In this document: in pieces, positions 38,208 through 46,178 of the stretch
Layout: the number at the start of each line of letters is the position of its first letter
Position numbering within the stretch: position 1 is the stretch's first letter
NCBI RefSeq assembly: GCF_002920615.1
Contig: NZ_PQSU01000050.1
Coordinates: forward strand, 1 to 46,178
Origin: Streptomyces sp. Ru62
GTDB taxonomy: Bacteria; Actinomycetota; Actinomycetes; Streptomycetales; Streptomycetaceae
Direction: 5' to 3'
Length of the DNA: 46,178 nt
Made by a program: the position numbers and the translations under genes
Notes under the pieces: generated by a model
Told to the model about the DNA's origin: nothing
What the model saw: the letters and a program-made list of their open reading frames with translations, nothing else
Databases searched by the model: none

Positions 38208-38232
38208 CGCGGATCAGGTGACGGACACGGCG

Positions 38233-38261
38233 AGGGGCGCCCCCTCGGCGGGAGCGCCCCT
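38233..38261 (-). terminator. Terminator after the large anchored protein gene
   Basis: AGGGGCGC (38233-38240) pairs perfectly with GCGCCCCT (38254-38261) around a 13-base loop. On the minus strand it lies 14 bases after the stop at 38275. Confidence 0.75.
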
Positions 38262-38274
38262 GGAAACGGCCGGA

Positions 38275-40797
38275 CTAGCTGGGGTTGGTGTCGATGACCC
38301 CGACCCGCTCCGCCTCCGTCTTGCCCCGCAGGGCCTGGCGCAGCGCGCCGACCACGTCCTGCGGCAGCACGCCGCGCTTGCCGGTCGCGGTCTGGATCTG
38401 TACGCCGTCGAAGGTGCTGCCGTAGGCCTCCTTGAGCGCGTTGAGGTCGTACGTGTCCACGAGCTTGCCGTCCACGGCCTTGAAGCCGAGGATCTTCGGC
38501 AGCGACAGCGGACCGAACCGGATGACGTGCGCCGCGTCGGTCTGCACCTTGACGATGCCGGACATCGCGGGCTTCGCGAAGTCCTTCATCACCCGGTCCA
38601 CCTCGGCGTTCGACACCGTCGGCTGCTTGATGGTGGTCGGCACGGTGACCGGGGACGCGCTGCCCGTCTCCACCAGCGTGCGGTACGCCTGCTCGACCGC
38701 CGAGGTCGAGCGGCCGGCGTCGATGGCCTTGCCCGCCTTGCCGTAGACCGCCACGGCCTTGCCGCCGGACTCGAACTTGATGGTGCCGTCCGTGGCCGAG
38801 CCCGAGCCGCCGCCGGCCTGCTGGAGCGCGGCCTGCAGCTTCTCCTCGTCCACCGGCATGACCGGCTGGACCACGCGCTTCTGCCCGAAGAGGGAGCCGA
38901 CGACGTGGACCGGGTTGTAGTCGCTCTTCGCGGCCCCGCTCACCGTGGCCTGGTAGTCGAACTGGAGACCGGCGTTCTCCGGCGTGAGGGTGACCGTCTT
39001 GCCGCCCACGGCCAGCTTCAGCGGCTTGTTCACCCGGCTGCCGAAGGCGTCGTCCAGCTTCTTGACGGCGTCGTCGCGGGTGCCGCCGCCGATGTCGACA
39101 CCGAGCACGGTGGTGCCCTTGGGCACGTCGGTGTGGTTCATCAGCAGTCCGGCGCCGTAGGCACCGCCCGCCACGACGAACACGCCGACGACCAGCAGCA
39201 TCAGCTTGCTGCGGCCCTTCTTCTTCGGCTTGCCCGCCGCCTTGGGCGCGGCGGCCGGCTCCGGCTTGGGCGCCGCGGGTGCCGCCGGACCGCCGGGCTG
39301 GGTGCCGAACGGGGGCTTCCCGGCGTTCGGGACGACCGGGATGCCGCTGGTGACGGTGTGTCCGGAGACGTTGTCGGCGGACGGGGAGCGGTATCCGGGC
39401 GTGCCCGGCTCGGGGGCCGGCTTCTGCGGGGTGAGGATCGCCGTGTCGTCGCTGAGCCCGCCACCGGGGACACGGCCCGCCGGACCGCCGGGGGTGACTC
39501 CCGGAGCACTCGGACCGCCGGGGGCACCGGGACCGCCGGGCCGGCCGGCACCGCCGGGTCCGTTGAAGCCGCCGGGACCGCCCGGACCACCCGCGGCACC
39601 GGGCGCGTCGAGATCGGCGATGTCGGTGAGGGCGCTGCGCGCGGGCGAGGTGCCGTGGCCGCCGAATCCGGCGCCGGCCGGGCCGTCGAAGGGCTCGCCC
39701 GGCCCCATGCCGACGCCACCGGCGGCCGGCGGGACGAGGGTGCCGTCACCGGTCACCGGACCGCTGGTGGGACCGGCCGGCCCGCCCTGCGGACCGCCGG
39801 GGCCGCCATGGCCACCGGGTCCGTCGAAGCCGCTGGCGCCGCCGGGACCGCCGTTGCCACGGGCACCGCCCGCGGCACCGCCGAAGCCGTCGTGGCCGCC
39901 GACGCCCGCGGCACCGCCGCCGAAGCCGTCGTGCCCGGCCGCCCCCGCCGCACCGGCACCATAGCCGTCCCGGCCGCCGGTGCCCGCCGGGCCCGTGCCG
40001 AAGTCGTCCTGGCCGCCGTTCTCCGAGAAGTACGGCAGGTCGTCGCGGCGGGGCTCGTCGGAGCCGGTGGAGCCGGGGCGGGAGCCGCCGCCGAGGGGGC
40101 CCGCGGTCAGCGCCTCGGTCACGTCGAAGGAGCCGGTGCCGCCGCCGTGACCCGGGGCGACCGGGCCACCGGTGGCGCCGGGCAGGCCCTTGCCGTTCGT
40201 ACCGCCGGGGCGGGGACCGCCCGGCACGCTCATGGAGCCGACCACACCACCGGGACGGCCGCCGCCGGGGCGTGCGCCGGTGGTACCGGCCGCACCGGAA
40301 GCCCCAGGACCACTCGAACGGGTGCCCGACCCGCCGGAGGAGGCGGTGGCGGCGGAACCACCGGACGTTCCGGCGCCGTTCGTGCCCCCGCCGCCCGGAC
40401 CGCCCTTGGGCGCGCCGGACTTGCGGGGCGCGAACCAGTCGCTGGTCTTCTCCTCCGCCTGGGCGGCGGGCTCGGCCGGGGCCTCGGCGGCGCTGGCGGA
40501 CGGCCGTTCGGCCACGGGCGGCGGCTCGGCGGCCGGCGCCTCCTCGGCGCCCTCGCCGTCCCCGACGGGCTTGCGCACGACGACCGGCGGGATGGGCCGG
40601 GACCCGGGGATGTTGATCCGGATCCGGGTCGTCAGCGTGGTCTCGGTCTTCTTCTCCTCCGGTCGCGTGCCCGAACGGCCCGCGCCCGTACCGTCGTCGG
40701 AAGCCATGGGGGTCCCGTACGGCGGCGTGCCGGAGGGGTATGCGGCTCCGCCGCGCCCGTTGGGCCCGGAGGACGGAGTGTCAGTTTCACGACTCAA
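38275..40797 (-). CDS. Large membrane-anchored protein with YoaR-like putative peptidoglycan-binding domains
   Basis: The 840-residue protein begins with a disordered N-terminus containing a conserved-looking motif (TTLTTRIRINIPGSRPIPPV), a Gly/Pro-rich region of about 350 residues with collagen-like GGPGG and HDGFGG units, a basic KKKGRSK stop and one membrane helix near residues 530-552 (LMLLVVGVFVVAGGAYGAGL). The outer 280 residues contain two YoaR-type putative peptidoglycan-binding repeats (VLGVDIGGGTRDDAVKKLDD; LKLAVGGKTVTLTPENAGLQ), common in VanW proteins, but no VanW domain is seen. Start is TTG at 40797 with GGGAG nine bases upstream; ATG at 40707 is the alternative. It probably links the wall to a cytoplasmic partner. 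Confidence 0.82.
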   Translation of the reverse strand: MSRETDTPSSGPNGRGGAAYPSGTPPYGTPMASDDGTGAGRSGTRPEEKKTETTLTTRIRINIPGSRPIPPVVVRKPVGDGEGAEEAPAAEPPPVAERPSASAAEAPAEPAAQAEEKTSDWFAPRKSGAPKGGPGGGGTNGAGTSGGSAATASSGGSGTRSSGPGASGAAGTTGARPGGGRPGGVVGSMSVPGGPRPGGTNGKGLPGATGGPVAPGHGGGTGSFDVTEALTAGPLGGGSRPGSTGSDEPRRDDLPYFSENGGQDDFGTGPAGTGGRDGYGAGAAGAAGHDGFGGGAAGVGGHDGFGGAAGGARGNGGPGGASGFDGPGGHGGPGGPQGGPAGPTSGPVTGDGTLVPPAAGGVGMGPGEPFDGPAGAGFGGHGTSPARSALTDIADLDAPGAAGGPGGPGGFNGPGGAGRPGGPGAPGGPSAPGVTPGGPAGRVPGGGLSDDTAILTPQKPAPEPGTPGYRSPSADNVSGHTVTSGIPVVPNAGKPPFGTQPGGPAAPAAPKPEPAAAPKAAGKPKKKGRSKLMLLVVGVFVVAGGAYGAGLLMNHTDVPKGTTVLGVDIGGGTRDDAVKKLDDAFGSRVNKPLKLAVGGKTVTLTPENAGLQFDYQATVSGAAKSDYNPVHVVGSLFGQKRVVQPVMPVDEEKLQAALQQAGGGSGSATDGTIKFESGGKAVAVYGKAGKAIDAGRSTSAVEQAYRTLVETGSASPVTVPTTIKQPTVSNAEVDRVMKDFAKPAMSGIVKVQTDAAHVIRFGPLSLPKILGFKAVDGKLVDTYDLNALKEAYGSTFDGVQIQTATGKRGVLPQDVVGALRQALRGKTEAERVGVIDTNPS

Positions 40798-40840
40798 GGC
40801 AGGTTCTCCCGGTTGGCTCCACCGCCCGTTTCGACCTCAG

Positions 40841-40885
40841 CTGGGGGTACCCCCTGTTCGAGCGCAGTCGAGAACTTGGGGGAGG
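40841..40885. repeat. Dispersed Streptomyces palindromic repeat
   Basis: ctgggggtaccccctgttcg followed by agcgcagtcgagaacttggg forms a cruciform of CCCCC/GGGGG and GTTC/GAAC arms. From memory, close copies occur in many Streptomyces intergenic regions. It lies upstream of the TTG-start gene and after the DUF6113-like gene on the minus strand. Confidence 0.7.
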
Positions 40886-40990
40886 CTCGGCGGCGCGCAC
40901 CACCATACTGGCCACTTCTGGCGCGTATCCCATGACCGCCGAGGAAACCCACACCGGACTCGCACGCGCGCGGTACGGCGAAGTGGTACG

Positions 40991-41407
40991 TCACTTGCCA
41001 AGTCGGGCGGAGCCGCCGCGCGGTTGCCGCCCCGCGCCGACGGTGGCGCAGATCACAGCGAGGGCCATGCCGCCGAGCAGGTACAGATAGGAGCTGCCGC
41101 CCGCGCCGAAGAGGTAGTCGCCCTCCGGGCGCGTGGTGGTGAGCAGGATGACCGCGACCACCCAGCCCGCCGCCGGCGCGACCGCCCCGCCCCGGCCCCC
41201 GGTGGCGTACGCGCCGCCGAGGAAGAGGCCGGCGGCGCCCGCGAGGGCGAGCAGCAGCCCGCCGGGGAACCAGGCGGCCTGGAGCAGGGCCCCGGCGAGG
41301 CCGGTGACGGCGCCGAGCAGGAACAGCCCGACGAGGGCGGCGGCCCGTCCCGCGGAGGGCGGGCGCAGCGGCTGGGCGAGCAGGGAGCCGTTCCCGCCGT
41401 CGCTCAT
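40991..41407 (-). CDS. Four-helix membrane protein (DUF6113-like) coupled to mshB
   Basis: The 138-residue protein has four hydrophobic segments (AAALVGLFLLGAVTGLAGAL, GGLLLALAGAAGLFLGGAY, GWVVAVILLTTT, YLYLLGGMALAVICATVGAG) and a short basic tail. The ATG at 41407 overlaps the mshB stop as ATGA, so it is translated with MshB. In Streptomyces I recall this pair as common, with the membrane protein named DUF6113. Its role in mycothiol chemistry is not known; it may be only a co-transcribed neighbour. The 105 bases before the next minus-strand gene hold a dispersed repeat. Confidence 0.8.
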   Translation of the reverse strand: MSDGGNGSLLAQPLRPPSAGRAAALVGLFLLGAVTGLAGALLQAAWFPGGLLLALAGAAGLFLGGAYATGGRGGAVAPAAGWVVAVILLTTTRPEGDYLFGAGGSSYLYLLGGMALAVICATVGAGRQPRGGSARLGK

Positions 41408-42264
41408 GACGTCTCCCCGAGGTCGAGACCGGCGAAGAGGTCGGTCTCCCCGCGCTGTCCGGGCCCGCGCACCAACTCGTAGTACTCGGTGGTGAACAGC
41501 GGCTGGGCGAGTTCGTTGGAGAGCGCGAAGTACGGCTCGGCGACGTGGATCTGGGTGGCGTGCGCGCGCATGGCGGCGGCCTTGGCGGCGGCGTACGCGG
41601 TGCCGTCGATCGTGGTGGTGATCCGCTCGTCGGCCACCACGCCGGGCACGTCGTCCACGGTGGCACCCTTGTCGAACGGCAGTGCGGGCAGCTCGTCCTG
41701 GAGGCGGGCGAAGGCGGCGTCGGCGACGGAGCGCGGGACGCGGCTCCAGTACACCTTGGCGATCCGGTGGCCGCGCTCGGCCGCGAGGTCGACCGCGCGC
41801 ATGGCGACGCGGTGCGCCTGGACGTGGTCCGGGTGGCCGTAGCCGCCGTCGTCGTCGTACGTCACGAGGACCTGGGGACGGACCTCCAGGATCACCTCGG
41901 CCAGCCTCCCTGCGGCCTCGTCGACGTCGGCCTGCCAGAAGCAGCCCGGGTCGTCGTTGTCGGCGAGGCCCATCATCCCGGAGTCGCCGTACCGCCCGGC
42001 GCCGCCGAGCAGCCGGGCGTCCGTGACGCCGAGCGCGGACACGGCCGCGGCCAGCTCGCCGCGCCGGTGCGCGCCCAGCGCGGCGCCCGTCAGATGCCGC
42101 AGCTCGGGCGGGATGACCTCGCCCCGCTCCCCCAGGGTGCAGGTGACCAGGGTGACGTGGGCACCCTCGGCCGCGTACCTGGCCATGGTCGCGCCGTTGT
42201 TGATCGACTCGTCGTCCGGGTGCGCGTGCACCAGGAGAAGACGCCGGGAGGGCAGTTCCGTCAT
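41404..42264 (-). CDS. mshB: GlcNAc-Ins deacetylase (mycothiol synthesis)
   Basis: The 286-residue LmbE-fold zinc enzyme removes the acetyl group from 1-O-(2-acetamido-2-deoxyglucopyranosyl)-myo-inositol, the second committed step of mycothiol synthesis. Zinc and catalytic residues are in VHAHPDDESINNG (H13/H15/D17/D18 region) and GGYGHPDHVQAHR near residue 140. The GGAGRYGDSGMMG segment is the substrate loop. The ATG at 42264 is preceded by a -10 hexamer at seven bases and no ribosome binding site, so it is probably leaderless. It is followed by an overlapping membrane protein gene. Confidence 0.95.
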   Translation of the reverse strand: MTELPSRRLLLVHAHPDDESINNGATMARYAAEGAHVTLVTCTLGERGEVIPPELRHLTGAALGAHRRGELAAAVSALGVTDARLLGGAGRYGDSGMMGLADNDDPGCFWQADVDEAAGRLAEVILEVRPQVLVTYDDDGGYGHPDHVQAHRVAMRAVDLAAERGHRIAKVYWSRVPRSVADAAFARLQDELPALPFDKGATVDDVPGVVADERITTTIDGTAYAAAKAAAMRAHATQIHVAEPYFALSNELAQPLFTTEYYELVRGPGQRGETDLFAGLDLGETS

Positions 42265-42271
42265 GGCCACC

Positions 42272-42277
42272 ACCCTA
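42272..42277 (-). promoter_or_regulatory. -10 hexamer TAGGGT for leaderless mshB
   Basis: On the minus strand TAGGGT lies seven bases before the mshB ATG, in a block (TAGGGTGGTGGCCATG) that matches the dapE start at 15 of 16 positions. Confidence 0.5.
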
Positions 42278-42312
42278 CGAGGTCCCCGCGCCCGGTCCCG
42301 CGACGCCGGCCG

Positions 42313-42507
42313 TCAGAACTTGATGCTGCCGATCATGCTCGCGACGTTGGTCGTCAGCTCGCTGATCGTGGGAGCGACGGTCGAGGAGGCGAGGTAGAAG
42401 CCGAGCAGGACGCAGATGACGGCGTGGCCGCCCTTCAGCCCTGACTTCTTGATCAGCAGGAAGACGATGATCGCCAGCAGCACCACCGCCGAAATCGAGA
42501 GTGCCAC
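42313..42507 (-). CDS. Small membrane protein of 64 residues
   Basis: The product has two hydrophobic segments (SISAVVLLAIIVFLLI and AVICVLLGFYLASSTVAP) joined by a basic loop KKSGLKGG, so it is a small membrane hairpin with a charged turn. The C-terminus is polar (TISELTTNVASMIGSIKF). I do not recognise a characterised family; similar short proteins accompany mobile and core genes in Streptomyces. The GTG at 42507 follows GGAGGTGAGCCGCC, a clear ribosome binding site. It lies upstream of mshB on the same strand but mshB appears to have its own promoter. Confidence 0.7.
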   Translation of the reverse strand: MALSISAVVLLAIIVFLLIKKSGLKGGHAVICVLLGFYLASSTVAPTISELTTNVASMIGSIKF

Positions 42508-42667
42508 GGCGGCTCACCTCCAAAGATCCCAGGGACGCGGGTTCCAGATCAGTTGAGCAAGTCCATGCAGACGCCAGCGGGTTCATACCCACTCTGCGGT
42601 AGTGATCATAACTATCCGTACTCGCGCATCGGTCGGCGCACAGCCGCACAAGGGGGCGCATGGCCAA

Positions 42668-42673
42668 TATGGT
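42668..42673 (+). promoter_or_regulatory. -10 hexamer TATGGT for the leaderless S9 peptidase
   Basis: TATGGT ends six bases before the ATG at 42680, and the frame beyond has no ribosome binding site. This favours 42680 over the upstream in-frame start at 42602. Confidence 0.5.
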
Positions 42674-42679
42674 CTGGGT

Positions 42680-44812
42680 ATGACGACCGAGGCTGACTCC
42701 TTCCCCCGTCGGCACGCCCGGACCCAGCGGTTCACGCTCGGCGCGCCGCGTGCGTTCACCGTGGCACCCGACGGTTCGCGTGTCGCGTTCCTGCGTTCCG
42801 GCTCGGGCACCGACCGGGCCAACTCCCTGTGGGTCATGGATCTTCCGGGGGGTGCGGAGCGGCTGGCGGCCGATCCGCGCACGCTCCTCCAGGGCGCCGC
42901 CGAGGAGCTCTCGGCCGAGGAGCGGGCGCGCCGCGAGCGCAGCCGCGAGGGCGGCGCCGGGATCATCGGCTATGCCACCGACAGCGCCGTGGAGTTGGCA
43001 TCTTTCGCCTTGTCAGGGCGGCTTTTCACGGCGGAGCTGCGCGCCGGCACGGCACGTGAACTCCCCGTCCCCGGGCCGGTGATCGACCCGCGTCCGTCCC
43101 CCGACGGCCGGCACATCGCGTACGTCGCCGGGGGCGCGCTGCGGGTGGTGGACGCCGAGGGCGGCGACGACCGGGCGCTGGCCGAGCCGGAGTCGGCGGA
43201 CGTCTCCTACGGCCTCGCGGAGTTCATCGCGGCGGAGGAGATGGCACGTTCGCGGGGCTTCTGGTGGGCGCCGGGGTCGGACCGGCTGCTGGTGGCACGC
43301 GTGGACGACACGCCGGTACGGCGGTGGTGGATCTCCGATCCGGCCCACCCGGAACGTGAGCCGGTCGGCATCCGGTACCCGGCCGCGGGCACCCCCAACG
43401 CGGACGTCCGCCTGTTCGTGTGCGGGCTGGACGGGACGCGCACGGAGGTGGTCTGGGACCGCGCGCGCTATCCGTATCTGGCACGTGTGCACTGGTCAGA
43501 GGCGGGTGCGCCGCTGCTGCTGGTACAGGCGCGGGATCAGCGCAGCCAGCTCTACCTGGCGGTGGAACCGGATTCCGGGGCCACGCGGATGGTGCACGCC
43601 GATGAAGATCCAACTTGGCTGGAACTGTTCGCTGGTGTGCCCTGCTGGAACCCCTCCGGGCAGCTCGTCCGTATCGCTGACGAGGGCGGCGCACGGGTGC
43701 TGGCGGTCGGCGAACGTCCCTTGACCAGCGGTCAGTTGCACCTGCGCGCCGTTCTGGACGTGGGTGCGGACGACGTACTGGTTTCCGCCTCTTCCGGTCC
43801 GGAGGCCGAGGCACCGGAAATCGGCGAAGTCCACGTGTACCGGGTGAACGAACTGGGTGTGGAGCGCCTGTCGCGGGAACCCGGTGTGCACTCGGCGGTG
43901 CGCTCCGGGAACGTGACCGTCCTCGTGTCGGCCGCGCTGGACCGGCCGGGCGCCCGGGTCGAGGTGCTGTGTGACGGAAAACCGACGGCCACTGTCCGGT
44001 CGTACGCCGAAGATCCCAGTTTGTCCCCCCGGGTCACCCTCACCCAAGGGGGCGCACGCCGAATTCCGTGCGCCGTGCTTATGCCACGGGACTACCCCGA
44101 TGACACTCCCCTGCCGGTCCTCCTGGACCCCTACGGCGGTCCGCACGGCCAGCGCGTGGCCGCCGCCCACAACGCCCACCTCACCTCCCAGTGGTTCGCC
44201 GACCAGGGCTTCGCGGTGGTCGTCGCCGACGGCCGGGGCACCCCGGGCCGCTCGCCCGCCTGGGAGAAGTCGATCCGGGACGACGTGGCGGCGGTCGTCC
44301 TCCAGGACCAGGTCGACGCGCTGCACGCGCTCGCCGAGCGGTACCCGCTGGACCTCACCCGGGTGGCCATCCGGGGCTGGTCCTTCGGCGGCTATCTGGC
44401 GGCGCTGGCGGTGCTGCGCCGCCCGGACGTCTTCCACGCGGCGGTGGTCGGCGCGCCGGTCACCGACCTCAGGCTGTACGACACCCACTACCAGGAACGC
44501 TATCTCGGCGACCCGGGCGAGCAGCCGGAGGTCTACCGGCGCAACTCGGTGATCGACGACGCGGGCTTGGTCGACCCGGCCGAGCCGCACCGCCCGATGC
44601 TGGTCATCCACGGGCTGGCGGACGACAACGTGGTCGTCGCGCACTCGCTGCGCCTCTCCTCCGCACTGCTGGCCGCCGGCCGCCCGCACGAGGTGCTGCC
44701 CCTGTCCGGAGTGACCCACATGACCCCGCAGGAGACGGTCGCGGAGAACCTGCTCCTGCTCCAGCTGGACTTCCTCCGACGCTCCCTCCCCGAGCCGGGC
44801 GGGCAGGCCTGA
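42680..44812 (+). CDS. S9 family prolyl oligopeptidase / dipeptidyl-peptidase IV-like
   Basis: The 710-residue serine peptidase has an N-terminal beta-propeller (about 20-440) and a C-terminal alpha/beta-hydrolase domain. The catalytic Ser is in RGWSFGGYLAAL (about 568), Asp in HGLADDNV (about 648) and His in SGVTHM (about 680). In the propeller, AEFIAAEEMARSRGFWWAPG holds the Glu pair that binds the substrate amino terminus in dipeptidyl peptidases, so cleavage of X-Pro dipeptides is likely. No signal peptide is seen, so it acts in the cytoplasm, perhaps on peptides imported by the ABC system encoded next to it. The start is leaderless-type. Confidence 0.9.
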   Translation: MTTEADSFPRRHARTQRFTLGAPRAFTVAPDGSRVAFLRSGSGTDRANSLWVMDLPGGAERLAADPRTLLQGAAEELSAEERARRERSREGGAGIIGYATDSAVELASFALSGRLFTAELRAGTARELPVPGPVIDPRPSPDGRHIAYVAGGALRVVDAEGGDDRALAEPESADVSYGLAEFIAAEEMARSRGFWWAPGSDRLLVARVDDTPVRRWWISDPAHPEREPVGIRYPAAGTPNADVRLFVCGLDGTRTEVVWDRARYPYLARVHWSEAGAPLLLVQARDQRSQLYLAVEPDSGATRMVHADEDPTWLELFAGVPCWNPSGQLVRIADEGGARVLAVGERPLTSGQLHLRAVLDVGADDVLVSASSGPEAEAPEIGEVHVYRVNELGVERLSREPGVHSAVRSGNVTVLVSAALDRPGARVEVLCDGKPTATVRSYAEDPSLSPRVTLTQGGARRIPCAVLMPRDYPDDTPLPVLLDPYGGPHGQRVAAAHNAHLTSQWFADQGFAVVVADGRGTPGRSPAWEKSIRDDVAAVVLQDQVDALHALAERYPLDLTRVAIRGWSFGGYLAALAVLRRPDVFHAAVVGAPVTDLRLYDTHYQERYLGDPGEQPEVYRRNSVIDDAGLVDPAEPHRPMLVIHGLADDNVVVAHSLRLSSALLAAGRPHEVLPLSGVTHMTPQETVAENLLLLQLDFLRRSLPEPGGQA

Positions 44813-44813
44813 A

Positions 44814-44829
44814 CTGCGTTAACACGCAG
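44814..44829 (+). terminator. Short hairpin after the S9 peptidase gene
   Basis: CTGCGT-TAAC-ACGCAG, a 6-bp perfect stem with a 4-base loop, begins immediately after the stop codon. It is weak alone but may act with the second hairpin at 44902. Confidence 0.45.
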
Positions 44830-44901
44830 GCAACTTCACCGAAGCGGTACCGATATACGGACACGGGAGGCTGATCAGCGTACGGCCGTGCGGGTGCCGT
44901 G

Positions 44902-44922
44902 AACGGGCCGGGGTGCGCCATG

Positions 44923-44937
<15 letters not shown>
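44902..44937. terminator. Terminator overlapping the dppF stop codon
   Basis: AACGGGCCGGGGTG (44902-44915) pairs perfectly over 14 bp with 44924-44937 around an 8-base loop. The minus-strand stop (44923-44925) and the last codons NGPG lie in the right arm, so the hairpin is read by the ribosome as well as by RNA polymerase. Confidence 0.85.
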
Positions 44938-45973
<1,036 letters not shown>

Positions 45974-45990
<17 letters not shown>

Positions 45991-46178
45991 CGAGGCACTC
46001 CCTCCAGAAGTGGCAGGCGCTGCCCCGTGTGTCGGAGACCTGGTACAGCGGGGGTTCGTCGGTGTGGCAGATGTCCCGGGCCAGGGGGCAGCGGGGGTGG
46101 AAGGAGCAGCCGGGTGGGATGTGCGTCAGGTTCGGTGGCAGGCCCTTGATGGCGTAGAGCTGGTGGCCTTTGTGGTCC
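45974..46178 (-). CDS. dppD: Oligopeptide/dipeptide ABC transporter ATP-binding protein, C-terminus only
   Basis: Reading backward from 46177 the frame gives 67 residues to TGA at 45974-45976. They match the oligopeptide C-terminal domain of DppD/OppD: YAIKGLPPNLTHIPPGCSFH, then PRCPLARDIC and GSACHFWREC, the same Cys spacing as in DppF. The Walker and signature motifs lie outside the window. Its stop overlaps the dppF start by 17 bases, confirming operon order dppD-dppF. The permeases and peptide-binding protein should be further upstream on the minus strand. Confidence 0.88.

Noticed and set aside
39500..40400. Possible repeat array or mobile insertion
   Set aside because: The repetition comes from Gly/Pro codons in one long open gene with normal start and stop.
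38188..40935. 915-codon plus-strand frame opposite the large anchored protein gene
   Set aside because: An antisense shadow of a Gly/Pro-rich gene; no motif or ribosome binding site supports it.

Overview
This is a high-GC actinobacterial chromosome segment, almost certainly from Streptomyces. GC-rich third codon positions, GTG and TTG starts next to purine-rich ribosome binding sites, apparent leaderless starts, two dispersed Streptomyces-type repeats, and mycothiol (MshB), ZAS anti-sigma, DUF3117 and FolP2-type genes all point the same way. I see no rRNA, tRNA, CRISPR array, prophage or insertion sequence. Most of the window is conserved core chromosome, with a few accessory genes between the conserved blocks.

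Layout. Positions 1-9.5 kb: the basic repeat tail of a protein that begins outside the window, an alpha/beta hydrolase, an NYN-domain protein, a 50-residue conserved peptide, a MarC membrane protein, a PHP phosphoesterase, a zinc-ribbon protein, an MFS transporter, a SUFU-domain protein, and a CorA-type Mg2+ transporter behind a roughly 390-nt structured leader. Positions 9.5-13.6 kb: a lipoprotein, a soluble MgtE-like protein overlapping a DUF1003 membrane protein, and the Fe-S carrier ATPase Mrp. Positions 13.7-17.7 kb: three poorly characterised genes, including an 872-residue membrane protein. Positions 17.9-23.5 kb: an envelope-stress block made of an ECF sigma factor, a ZAS anti-sigma factor, an HtrA-like protease and TatB on the minus strand, with a divergent O-methyltransferase and a DUF3117 protein. 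Positions 23.9-32.2 kb: enoyl-CoA hydratase, Tag glycosylase, DivIVA-like protein, FolP2-type protein, LOG protein, DapE, an anchored lysozyme-fold protein, a small secreted protein, DapC and a 7Fe ferredoxin. Positions 32.3-46.2 kb: GNAT acetyltransferase, transglutaminase-like protein, an ABC transporter fused by overlaps to a two-component system, a large anchored protein with YoaR-like domains, MshB with a membrane partner, an S9 peptidase, and the two ATPases of an oligopeptide importer (one truncated by the window edge).

How the genes work together. The sigma/anti-sigma/HtrA/TatB block reads as a cell-envelope stress response in which the protease and the Tat component are encoded next to their likely regulator. 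DapC and DapE supply diaminopimelate for lysine and peptidoglycan. MshB makes mycothiol. CorA and the MgtE-like protein suggest local Mg2+ homeostasis. From memory, the order mshB - fdxC - dapC - dapE - LOG - folP2 - DivIVA-like - tagA - DUF3117 - O-methyltransferase - sigE - rseA - htrA - tatB - mrp parallels Mycobacterium tuberculosis Rv1170 to Rv1229c, so this is ancient actinobacterial synteny with Streptomyces-specific insertions.

I did not find a wholly new multi-gene system. The most promising undescribed elements are the CorA leader with a possible 15-codon ORF, an O-methyltransferase with no standard start codon, the soluble MgtE-like/DUF1003 pair, the orphan 872-residue membrane protein, and several precise palindromes that overlap or flank promoters.
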